Source: JADJPL01 sp964607915 (GTDB taxonomy: Bacteria > Bacteroidota > Bacteroidia > Chitinophagales > Saprospiraceae). From it: a DNA stretch of 14,070 bases. The first letter of the stretch is position 1; each line of letters starts with the position of its first letter. Below are positions 1 through 6,478 of this stretch, piece by piece. The notes below the pieces were generated by a model. It was not told the origin of the DNA, did no database searches, and was given only the letters and a program-made list of their open reading frames with translations. Both the position numbers and the translations under genes were made by a program. The stretch is taken from NCBI GenBank assembly GCA_964607915.1, contig CAZSMU010000098.1, forward strand, positions 1 to 14,070, given 5' to 3'.

Positions 1-43
1 AAATGACTCTTTTTTCCCTCCTCGCTGACCCCGCTAACAAGTC
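1..43 (-). repeat. Intergenic inverted-repeat element, copy A (cut by window edge)
   Basis: This is one end of the dispersed element also seen at 2984-3095, 3858-3932 and 11126-11203. Positions 1-32 match the reverse complement of 11134-11165 at 31 of 32 bases, including the GACTC-T6-CCC block. The copy ends in CTAACAAGTC, the family terminal repeat. The rest of the element, roughly 35 bases, should lie to the left of the window. The orientation is opposite to the 3858 and 11126 copies. Confidence 0.75.
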
Positions 44-62
44 TAATAGACTTGTTAGCGGG
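30..62. repeat. 33-bp perfect palindrome upstream of rfbB
   Basis: Positions 30-45 and 47-62 are perfect reverse complements centred on base 46, so a single strand can fold into a strong hairpin with a small AT loop. The left half is the terminal repeat of element copy A. The right half (49-62) is the same terminal repeat starting again in the opposite direction. The palindrome therefore looks like two element ends meeting head to head, separated by TAATA. It lies in the rfbB leader and could affect transcription, but no U-run follows it on the plus strand. Confidence 0.75.
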
Positions 63-128
63 TGTCGTTTAGAGGATACTGCTCTTTTTTACTTCTTTCC
101 ACCCCGGCATCATATCTTCGGTAAGCTA
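49..128 (+). repeat. Possible decayed element copy B
   Basis: The sequence begins with the family terminus GACTTGTTAGCGGG and has a CTCTTTTTTAC block near 90-101 that resembles the element core. The distal terminus cannot be recognised and the interior is poorly conserved. It could instead be only a duplicated terminal repeat. The right boundary is approximate. Confidence 0.3.
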
Positions 129-153
129 TTTTTTTAAAGAATATTATTTTTCT

Positions 154-1236
154 ATGCTCTTTACTCGCAACCTGCTCATCACCGGCGGCGCTGGATTCAT
201 CGGTACGCATGTCATACGTCGGTTCACGACCCGGTATCCCGATTACCGCATCGTCAACCTCGATGCGCTTACGTATGCGGGCAACCTCGAAAATCTCCGC
301 GAAGTCGAGCACCTGCCCAATTACGTCTTCGAACATGCCGACATCCGGGATACGCAAGTACTCGATGGCATCATGGCGCGCTACGCGATAGACGGAGTTA
401 TCCACCTCGCTGCAGAATCGCACGTGGACCGCTCCATCGAAAACCCGCTAGCCTTTATCGAGACCAACGTCATTGGCACGGCCAACCTGCTCAATGCCGT
501 GCGGAAAGCCTGGGGCGACCACCTGGAAGGCAAGCGGTTTTACCATATTTCCACAGATGAAGTCTATGGCTCGCTCGGCGAGACGGGCTACTTCACCGAG
601 GAAACACCCTATGACCCCAGGTCGCCGTACTCTGCCTCTAAAGCATCTTCCGACCATTTAGTGCGCGCCTATTACCACACCTATCATCTGCCGGTCGTAG
701 TCTCCAACTGCTCCAATAACTACGGACCCTACCAGTTTCCCGAAAAATTGATACCCTTGATTATCCACAATATAAAGCACAACAAACCCCTTCCGGTCTA
801 CGGGGATGGGAAATATACGCGCGACTGGCTGTGGGTGGAAGACCATGCAGCAGCCATAGACCTCATTTTCCATCAGGGTACGGACGGTGAAACGTATAAC
901 ATCGGCGGGAACAACGAGTGGAAAAATATAGACCTCGTGACGAAGCTCTGCGGCATTATGGATGAATTGATGGACCGCCCCGCAGGCAGTGCCCAAAAGT
1001 TGATCACTTTTGTCAAAGATCGCGCAGGGCACGACCGCCGCTATGCCATTGACGCCTCCAAGCTGAAGCGCGAACTGGGATGGGAACCGGCCGTACAAGC
1101 CGAAGAAGGCCTGCGGCGTACCGCAAAATGGTACCTTGAGCATGCGGAATGGCTGGAAAGCGTAACCTCGGGGGCTTATCAGCAGTACTATCAGAACATG
1201 TATGCAGGGCGGGGCCTCAGCGATTCAGCATCGTAG
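154..1236 (+). CDS. rfbB: dTDP-glucose 4,6-dehydratase
   Basis: This 360-residue extended short-chain dehydrogenase should convert dTDP-glucose to dTDP-4-keto-6-deoxyglucose, the committed step towards dTDP-L-rhamnose and related deoxysugars, in the cytoplasm. The NAD-binding GGAGFIG motif is at residues 11-17. The catalytic TDE triplet is at 134-136, followed by VYG. The YxxxK pair is Y159 and K163 in YSASK. SNCSNNYGPYQFPEKLIPL at 184-202 and RDWLWVEDH at 223-231 are family hallmarks. Length is normal, and the ATG at 154 places the Rossmann strand at the expected distance. No rfbA, rfbC or rfbD is adjacent, so the rest of the pathway must be encoded elsewhere. The last 20 bp overlap the convergent hydrolase gene. 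The upstream region is AT-rich with no clear TAnnTTTG box. Identification is firm; the end sugar is not determinable here. Confidence 0.95.
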   Translation: MLFTRNLLITGGAGFIGTHVIRRFTTRYPDYRIVNLDALTYAGNLENLREVEHLPNYVFEHADIRDTQVLDGIMARYAIDGVIHLAAESHVDRSIENPLAFIETNVIGTANLLNAVRKAWGDHLEGKRFYHISTDEVYGSLGETGYFTEETPYDPRSPYSASKASSDHLVRAYYHTYHLPVVVSNCSNNYGPYQFPEKLIPLIIHNIKHNKPLPVYGDGKYTRDWLWVEDHAAAIDLIFHQGTDGETYNIGGNNEWKNIDLVTKLCGIMDELMDRPAGSAQKLITFVKDRAGHDRRYAIDASKLKRELGWEPAVQAEEGLRRTAKWYLEHAEWLESVTSGAYQQYYQNMYAGRGLSDSAS

Positions 1237-1999
1237 CCAGAATTTCCTTCATCATCTTGGCAGCTAAAAAGGCGGTCATCCCCTGGAAATCGCGCTCGGG
1301 GTTGTACTCGACGATATCAGCGCCCACGACTTCGCAGCGCAGCCCCTGCACTATGCGTATGACGTCTCTGGAGGATAGTCCGCCCGGCTCGTGGTGGGAT
1401 ACCCCCGGAGCAAAGGCGGGGTCGAAGCCGTCCAGGTCCAGGGAAAGGTAGAGGGGATGCTCAAACAGGGGGATATTGGCCAGGTCCAGGTCTTTCATCT
1501 CGTGAATTTCTACTGAAAAACGCTGTGCTTGTGCCGCCTGATGGGCGTTGAGTGTCCGGATACCTACTTGCACCAGGCGCAGGGCGAAACCGCCTTCCAT
1601 AATCCGCGCAAAAGGGCAGGCATGGGAGTACGGATCGCCCTCAAAGCTGTCGTAGAGGTCGGCATGTGCATCTATGTGCAGAATGTCGAGGCGGGGGTAG
1701 AAGCGGTGAAAGGCTTTTACGATGGGGAAGGTGATAGAGTGGTCGCCGCCCAGGGTGAGTACTTTGTGTCCGGCTTCGAGATGTTTGAGGGTAATGTCCT
1801 CGATATCAAAGTATTCACGGATTTGAAAATCGCCTTTATCCTCCAGGGGGGCAGCGCCGATGTCTGTGCCGTCCTCGGCAAAGAGGTTGAGCGAGCCGCT
1901 GTGCAGGGCTTGGCGTATGAGGGGAGGCGCCAGGCGTGCGCCTCTTTGGTAGGAGGACTTTTCGTCAAAGCAGATACCCTGGACAGCGATTTTTTGCAT
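1217..1999 (-). CDS. Arginase/agmatinase-family (ureohydrolase) metallohydrolase
   Basis: The 260-residue protein belongs to the binuclear manganese ureohydrolase family, which releases urea or a similar product from guanidino compounds. All six usual metal ligands are visible: H87 in GGDHS, D110, H112 and D114 in DAHAD, and D188 and D190 in SLDLDGFDP. YSHACPF at 124-130 resembles agmatinases. The loop VSHHEPGGLS at 200-209 differs from the usual bacterial agmatinase loop and recalls the SHxEPGGLS loop of plant-type arginases, so the substrate (agmatine, arginine or other) is unresolved. The gene starts 10 bp after the ROK kinase stop codon and is preceded by AGGA, so the two are probably translated from one mRNA. 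Its 3' end overlaps rfbB by 20 bp on the opposite strand. Family assignment is sure; the specific enzyme name is not. Confidence 0.88.
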   Translation of the reverse strand: MQKIAVQGICFDEKSSYQRGARLAPPLIRQALHSGSLNLFAEDGTDIGAAPLEDKGDFQIREYFDIEDITLKHLEAGHKVLTLGGDHSITFPIVKAFHRFYPRLDILHIDAHADLYDSFEGDPYSHACPFARIMEGGFALRLVQVGIRTLNAHQAAQAQRFSVEIHEMKDLDLANIPLFEHPLYLSLDLDGFDPAFAPGVSHHEPGGLSSRDVIRIVQGLRCEVVGADIVEYNPERDFQGMTAFLAAKMMKEILATMLNR

Positions 2000-2002
2000 G
2001 GG

Positions 2003-2009
2003 CTTTCCT
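2003..2009 (-). promoter_or_regulatory. Shine-Dalgarno-like site before the ureohydrolase gene
   Basis: Read on the minus strand, AGGAAAG begins right after the first base pair of context following the TAA stop of the ROK kinase (2010-2012) and sits about 4 bases before the ATG at 1999. It fits translational coupling within a two-gene operon. Bacteroidota rarely depend on such sites, so its importance is uncertain. Confidence 0.4.
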
Positions 2010-2969
2010 TTATGGCATCATCATTGCAGCAGCGCCCAGGATACCCGTATCTTCTCCGCCGAGGCTGGAGGGCAGGATGCGGCAACTCCCGCTGAACATG
2101 GGGAGCAAGTGCTCGTCGAGGCCAGCTTCCACGGCATTGAACAACAGAGGTCCCGCCTGTATCAGGCCACCGGCCAGGAAAACGGCCTGGGGGTCGAGCA
2201 GCACGATCAGTCCGGCAATAGCCCTGCCCAGGAGATGTCCTGTGCGGCTGAATGCTTCCCGGGCGAGGGCATCCCCTCGTTCGGCCGCCTCGAAAATCAT
2301 ACGGGCGTCCATCTGCTGGAAGGGAACCTGCCGCAGGGGGCTGTCGGATTTAAAGGTGGCCATGAGCTCGTACACGGTGCGTTTGACTCCCGGTGCTGAG
2401 ACGTAGGTTTCCAGGCAGCCCAATTTGCCGCAGTTGCACTGCCGCCCGTTGGGTACTGCCGGGGAATGGCCGTATTCACTGGCCAGCCCGTTGCTGCCCG
2501 TAATGACCTTTCCGTGGATCATCAATGCAGACCCGAGTCCGGTGCCGAGCGTGATGAGGATGAAGTGGTCCATGCCCTTCGCTCCGCCAAAAGTACGCTC
2601 CCCGACGATAGCGGCGCTGGAGTCTTTTACCAGGCGGGCGGGGAGACCGGTCTTCTGCGCGAGCATCTCGCCCAGCGCAAACGGCTCGCGGAAGGGTAGG
2701 TTGGCGGCGGCGGCAATCGTACCGGCGCGCTCATCCACTCCGGGGGCACCGATGCCGATGCCAAGCACCGGGCTGTCGAGGCGTAGCTCCTTTAAAATTT
2801 CGAGCGTGATATCGGCCAGGGCGCTGGTAAAACCCTCGGAATCAGAGGTGGCCTGGGTATCCAATGAACGGCGGGCGAGCAGGCGCCCGTCCTGGTCCAC
2901 CAGGCCAATTTTGGAGCTGGTCCCACCGATGTCTATCCCTATGGAGTAAAAGGGTTCTTCTTTGCGCAT
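2010..2969 (-). CDS. ROK-family sugar kinase (glucokinase-like)
   Basis: The 319-residue protein is a ROK kinase that likely phosphorylates glucose or a related hexose or amino sugar with ATP in the cytoplasm. The phosphate-binding DIGGT is at 13-17 and GAPG at 74-77. EYGH is at 165-168, and the zinc-binding CNCGKLGC is at 178-185. The catalytic aspartate is D116, but in the context KDSSAA rather than the usual NDANAA, so the flanking asparagines are replaced. A second glycine-rich ATP motif, LAGGL, lies near 265-269. There is no N-terminal helix-turn-helix, so it is an enzyme and not a ROK repressor. The gene is first of a two-gene minus-strand unit with the ureohydrolase. Its ATG lies only 14 bp from the edge of repeat copy C. 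Sugar specificity cannot be read from the sequence. Confidence 0.9.
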   Translation of the reverse strand: MRKEEPFYSIGIDIGGTSSKIGLVDQDGRLLARRSLDTQATSDSEGFTSALADITLEILKELRLDSPVLGIGIGAPGVDERAGTIAAAANLPFREPFALGEMLAQKTGLPARLVKDSSAAIVGERTFGGAKGMDHFILITLGTGLGSALMIHGKVITGSNGLASEYGHSPAVPNGRQCNCGKLGCLETYVSAPGVKRTVYELMATFKSDSPLRQVPFQQMDARMIFEAAERGDALAREAFSRTGHLLGRAIAGLIVLLDPQAVFLAGGLIQAGPLLFNAVEAGLDEHLLPMFSGSCRILPSSLGGEDTGILGAAAMMMP

Positions 2970-2983
2970 GGTTGTGTATTATA

Positions 2984-3095
2984 GGCTTGTTGCGAGAGGG
3001 TATCGAGGGGTCAAAAAAGCCTTTTTTACAATAAAAATTCATGTGGAAAGAAAACGACTCTTTTTTCCCATCTCGCTGACTCCGCGGAACAAGTT
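2984..3095 (-). repeat. Intergenic inverted-repeat element, copy C (with central insertion)
   Basis: The left end starts GGCTTGTTGCGAG and continues through a GAGGGGTCAAAAAA block. The right end is GACTCTTTTTTCCC through CGGAACAAGTT. Both halves match the reverse complement of the copy at 11126-11203. In that copy the A6 and GACTC-T6 blocks are one base apart, whereas here 3019-3055 (37 bases) separates them. No clear target duplication flanks it. It fills most of the upstream region of the ROK kinase and may carry or disturb its promoter. Confidence 0.7.
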
Positions 3096-3278
3096 TTACG
3101 AAACAGCAAGGTAAAAGTAGTATTTTTTTGGGATGAGGGGATGACACGAAGGTAAAAAAGAGCGGGTTTTGCCTGCCTGGATACCCGTCTAAGGAATCTG
3201 AGTGGATGAGAACAGTTGAAAAAGACCTGATTTTTTAGATTGTGAGTGATAATATCGGCGGGGCTAACGCAGAATCAC
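3096..3278. other. Divergent intergenic remainder, no gene seen
   Basis: This is the rest of the 339-bp region between the ROK kinase and FKBP starts. It is AT-rich with short A and T runs near 3124-3130 and 3156-3161 and a weak CGGGT/ACCCG inverted repeat around 3163-3188. Reading frames are short and resemble no known protein. No tRNA or known riboswitch is recognised. Confidence 0.5.
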
Positions 3279-3286
3279 TACCTTTG
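3279..3286 (+). promoter_or_regulatory. Putative Bacteroidota -7 promoter box for the FKBP gene
   Basis: TACCTTTG matches the Bacteroidota -7 consensus TAnnTTTG exactly and lies 22 bp before the ATG at 3309, implying a leader of about 15 bases. No good TTG -33 box is visible at the expected distance, so the assignment is moderate to weak. It also argues for the ATG at 3309 over the GTG at 3246. Confidence 0.4.
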
Positions 3287-3308
3287 TGGATTAACCAATT
3301 CATTCGAT

Positions 3309-3815
3309 ATGCACATAGAAAAAAACAAGGTCGTGACCTTGCACTATCGCCTTCAGGAGGACAATGCCGAGGGCGAACAAATCGAAACGACATTCGACTC
3401 CGAACCCCTGGTGTTCATGTATGGCGTGGGGCAGATGATTCCCGAATTCGAGCGTCAGTTGTCCGGAAAAAGTGTCGGTGATGCCTTCAGCTTCGGGATT
3501 TCCGCTGCGGATGCGTATGGGGAGACTGACCCCGAGGCCTATGTGGAACTTCCGCTTTCTGTATTCACCATTGACGGCGAGTTAGCGGAAGACCTGCTCG
3601 AAATTGGCCGCCGTATCCCCATGTCGGATGAAGAGGGCAACCAAATCGTAGGTACGGTATTAGCCATCAAAGACGATGGGGTGCTGATGGATTTCAACCA
3701 CCCGATGGCTGGGCAGGATCTGTATTTTAGCGTGCGTATCGAGTCCGTGCGCCTGGCTACGGAATCGGAGATTGCGCATGGCCACGTACATGGCCCGGGT
3801 GGGCATCACCATTAG
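3309..3815 (+). CDS. SlyD-like FKBP-type peptidyl-prolyl cis-trans isomerase
   Basis: The 168-residue cytoplasmic protein should catalyse prolyl isomerisation and act as a folding chaperone. The FKBP half includes VTLHYRL near 9-15, GVGQMIPEFERQLSGKSVGD at 39-58 and AYGETD at 69-74. The insert-in-flap chaperone domain occupies roughly 75-125. The FKBP fold resumes at DFNHPMAGQDLYFSV (128-142). The tail HGHVHGPGGHHH at 157-168 is histidine-rich and resembles the metal-binding end of SlyD, shorter than in Escherichia coli. The start is set at the ATG at 3309, which gives the usual N-terminus. A GTG at 3246 would add 21 unrelated residues. It is a single-gene unit, and repeat copy D lies 42 bp past its stop codon. 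The family call is firm; the metal role is inferred. Confidence 0.93.
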   Translation: MHIEKNKVVTLHYRLQEDNAEGEQIETTFDSEPLVFMYGVGQMIPEFERQLSGKSVGDAFSFGISAADAYGETDPEAYVELPLSVFTIDGELAEDLLEIGRRIPMSDEEGNQIVGTVLAIKDDGVLMDFNHPMAGQDLYFSVRIESVRLATESEIAHGHVHGPGGHHH

Positions 3816-3850
3816 GGGTGGGCATAAAAAGCCCTTTCATGTGTCTGACT

Positions 3851-3939
3851 AAAAATAGACTTGTTGCGCGGGGTCAACGAGGAGAAAAAAAGAGCCTTTT
3901 TGCCCCCCCGATGATTCCCCTCGCAACAAGTCAAAAATA
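3851..3939. mobile_element. MITE-like element with flanking 7-bp direct repeats
   Basis: AAAAATA at 3851-3857 and again at 3933-3939 exactly abuts both ends of repeat copy D. Deleting the element and one repeat gives a minus-strand end ACT TTT TAT TTT TAG for the neighbouring outer-membrane gene: the same final residues and an immediate stop. This is the pattern left by transposition with target duplication. The A-rich repeat could occur by chance. No transposase is encoded. Confidence 0.55.
3858..3932 (+). repeat. Intergenic inverted-repeat element, copy D (75 bp, intact)
   Basis: The terminal inverted repeats GACTTGTTGCG (3858-3868) and CGCAACAAGTC (3922-3932) are perfect over 11 bp. After one mismatch they extend through GGGG/CCCC. 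The core has an A7 run, GAGCC and a T5 run. The whole element folds as a long imperfect hairpin between two convergent genes, so it may also act as a transcription end. On the minus strand the stem is followed by TATTTTTAG, a modest U-run. The last two bases of the element supply part of the TGA stop of the DUF5686 gene. Confidence 0.8.
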
Positions 3940-6447
3940 AAAAGTGAGCGCCCCGCGCAGCGACAGGGGCGACGCGTAGCGCGATTTGAGGTAGTTCAAC
4001 CGCCAAGTGGCATCTACGCGGATCACTTTAAAGATATTTTCTATCCCCGCGCCGACTTCGAGCAGCGGCCCTTTGTCAAAGTTGCCGTAATACACCCCCT
4101 CGCCGGCGCGGGGAGCTTCTTCGTACTCAGTGTACGTCCGGTCGTAGTGGTTGCGTGCGTTTGCGACTCGGTTGTTCTCACGCAAGGTGCCGTAGGCGGC
4201 TCGAAAGGTGAGTACTTCTCTCCATTTTAGCTTGTGAAACAAGGGGATACGGTTAAAGAAGAAGCCATCGAGATGGTGTACCAGCAGAGCGTCTATGTAC
4301 GTATCACTGACAAACTCGTAGCGAGCCAGGGTATTGAATGCATTGGGCGCGTAGAAGTAGGTTTCGTTCGCGGTAGGGGAGTGTAACAAAAGATAGGGCA
4401 GGGTATTGCTTATGATGCCTGCGTTGACTTGATACCGCAGCCAGCCCATAGGCGGGAGGGTGAACCACTGAGATACGCGCAGGCCGACGTGATGATAGTA
4501 GGTGTCTTTTCCAAATTTTCCTAGTGTGTAAGAGGGTTCTATGCTGGGCCGCGGGTCCTGGCTTCCCATACTGGCCCGGCTGAAGTGGGATTCGACGAAA
4601 ATCAGGGCGGGGGCCCAGCGCAGGCGTACTTGCATTTCTGCGGATTCGAGTAGCAGTGCATACTGGTCGGTTTTGGGGTCTTTGAAATAAAAGTTGAATC
4701 CAATTCCATTGCGCGCATAGGGTTCGAGCTGCTGCCACTGCACGGACGTGCGCACATTCCATCCCTTAGGCATATCTTGCTCCCAGAAGGCTTGGGCCTG
4801 CCTTGTGTACATGAGCTTTTGGGGTATATTTCTACGGTAGGCACCGGCGAAAAAGTTGTCTTCGCTTACTTCCCCGCTGCTGGCAAAGCTGAGTTCGAGA
4901 TCGTCTTTGTAGGAAACTTTGAAGGTGGTCCAAGGGTGTTTGTTGGGTTGCCACTGGATGTGGCCTCCGTATTTCCAGCGCTGGTCTTGTTGCCCGTAGG
5001 CGGCATAGCCGTAAATCCACCATTTTTTGCTGAACGCATACGAGGTGCCAAGGCCAAAGCGGAAGCGACTGCCCTCCACTGAGTTGTTGCTGTAGGTGGA
5101 AAAAAGAGGACCTAGCTCTATATTCCTCCAGGGCAGGTAGCCGGAGCCAAGTACATAAGCCAGCATCTTGTACCTTTTGAACGCTTCGGAGTTCCCGATG
5201 CTGTCGATCATAGCATAGACAGAGGCTTCTCTTTTGGCGAGTGGCTCCGGGCGGCTATCCTGCCAGAATGAGTCATCGCGATCGAGGGTGGTGGGATCAA
5301 ACCCCCTGGAGTCGGGCTGTTGGGTGCGGGGTGGGGGACTCTGCCGGCTGCCGTCGCGATAGATATTGGTTTTGCGGGCTATGATGCCCGGAGTCTTGTC
5401 GCCTTCGAGGAGCTGGTATTCGAGCAGGGTGTGTTCTTTGCGGAGCATCCAGACGGAATCGGCAGTAAGCTGAAAGTCCATTTGGATTTCCACCCGCCCG
5501 ATAAGGTTGATATTGACGTCTTCGCTTTTGGCGATGTGCACGCGGGTGACGGCTGCGGTGGTGCTATCCACCCAGAACTCTCCGGTAAAGGTGTTTTCCC
5601 GCTTCCGGCGGGGTTTGAACTTGAGTTTATAGCTCCAGCGCCCGTTGAGGCTGGCGCTGTCGAGCAGATAGTATTCGTAGTTGGCAAAAGCCTGGTCGGC
5701 AAGGGGACCCGCGAAGGCTTTGTCCATGACGGGCAGCCAGTTGTCGTAAATGTCGTAGCGGTCGTGTACCAGGCTGATGAAGCGGATGATAGACTCATTG
5801 CCGATATTGGACACTCGTCGGGCGAGGGGTACTTCTTCGTAGCGCCCTTCAATCAGATAAATTTGTTTGAGCTCTTCCTGTAGGTAGGCGGGTAAAAAAG
5901 GTTTGGCCTCGGAGCTGCTGTCCACGTGTTCGAACACAAACGCAAAGGGTTTGAGTACCGGGTTGTCCATAAATTTTTCCGATAAGCCGACGAGGTCCAT
6001 TTCGAGTTTGCTGTAGCGTTCGGCGGAAAAAGCGGGCAGACGGTTGTAGTTGTTGCGCTCTTTTTCCGCAATGACGCGGCGTAAAATGGGGTAGGCGGGG
6101 TTTTCACCGGCATATACGACGACTTCTTCGATATCGAGCGCCTCGGGTTCCAGGCGGAAGTCAATGCGCAGGGAGTCGCCTGTAGGGATGGGTAGGACCT
6201 GGGGCTTGTATCCCATAGCCGATGCTTCCAGGTACTTGCCCATTCGAAGGTCAATGAGGAACGAATAGTACCCCTGTGGATCGGTGACGGTCCCATTGGC
6301 GGGTGCGTCGGCTAAAAAAACGTTGGCGAACAGGACGGGCTCTCCGCTCCGGGCATCGGTGACGCTTCCGCTGACGTGTATTTGTTGCGCGACGATAGGG
6401 GCAAGGGACACCCATGCCAAAAAGAAAGAATACGCAAAACGCTTCAT
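3931..6447 (-). CDS. DUF5686/CarboxypepD_reg-like outer-membrane protein
   Basis: The 838-residue protein has a signal peptide of about 20 residues (hydrophobic stretch ending PIVA-QQ). A carboxypeptidase-D regulatory-like beta-sandwich follows at about 23-107 (VSGSVTDARSGEPVLFANVFL onward). The segment NPAYPILRRVIAEKERNN near 117-134 is typical of DUF5686 proteins. The remainder is rich in alternating aromatic strands and ends in TFYF, as expected of an outer-membrane beta-barrel recognised by the BAM machinery. No biochemical role is established for the family that I can state with confidence. The gene starts 31 bp after the amidohydrolase gene and is third in the apparent thiamine-regulated unit. 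Its stop codon TGA is formed by the first bases of repeat copy D, apparently replacing an earlier TAG without changing the protein. Family call is good; function is unknown. Confidence 0.8.
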   Translation of the reverse strand: MKRFAYSFFLAWVSLAPIVAQQIHVSGSVTDARSGEPVLFANVFLADAPANGTVTDPQGYYSFLIDLRMGKYLEASAMGYKPQVLPIPTGDSLRIDFRLEPEALDIEEVVVYAGENPAYPILRRVIAEKERNNYNRLPAFSAERYSKLEMDLVGLSEKFMDNPVLKPFAFVFEHVDSSSEAKPFLPAYLQEELKQIYLIEGRYEEVPLARRVSNIGNESIIRFISLVHDRYDIYDNWLPVMDKAFAGPLADQAFANYEYYLLDSASLNGRWSYKLKFKPRRKRENTFTGEFWVDSTTAAVTRVHIAKSEDVNINLIGRVEIQMDFQLTADSVWMLRKEHTLLEYQLLEGDKTPGIIARKTNIYRDGSRQSPPPRTQQPDSRGFDPTTLDRDDSFWQDSRPEPLAKREASVYAMIDSIGNSEAFKRYKMLAYVLGSGYLPWRNIELGPLFSTYSNNSVEGSRFRFGLGTSYAFSKKWWIYGYAAYGQQDQRWKYGGHIQWQPNKHPWTTFKVSYKDDLELSFASSGEVSEDNFFAGAYRRNIPQKLMYTRQAQAFWEQDMPKGWNVRTSVQWQQLEPYARNGIGFNFYFKDPKTDQYALLLESAEMQVRLRWAPALIFVESHFSRASMGSQDPRPSIEPSYTLGKFGKDTYYHHVGLRVSQWFTLPPMGWLRYQVNAGIISNTLPYLLLHSPTANETYFYAPNAFNTLARYEFVSDTYIDALLVHHLDGFFFNRIPLFHKLKWREVLTFRAAYGTLRENNRVANARNHYDRTYTEYEEAPRAGEGVYYGNFDKGPLLEVGAGIENIFKVIRVDATWRLNYLKSRYASPLSLRGALTFYF

Positions 6448-6478
6448 AGCGTGTGGTAGATGGACAATCGCAACCGGA

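Noticed and set aside
3246..3308. Earlier GTG start for the FKBP gene
   Set aside because: It adds 21 residues absent from SlyD-like proteins and contains the putative -7 box TACCTTTG. The ATG at 3309 gives the usual N-terminus.
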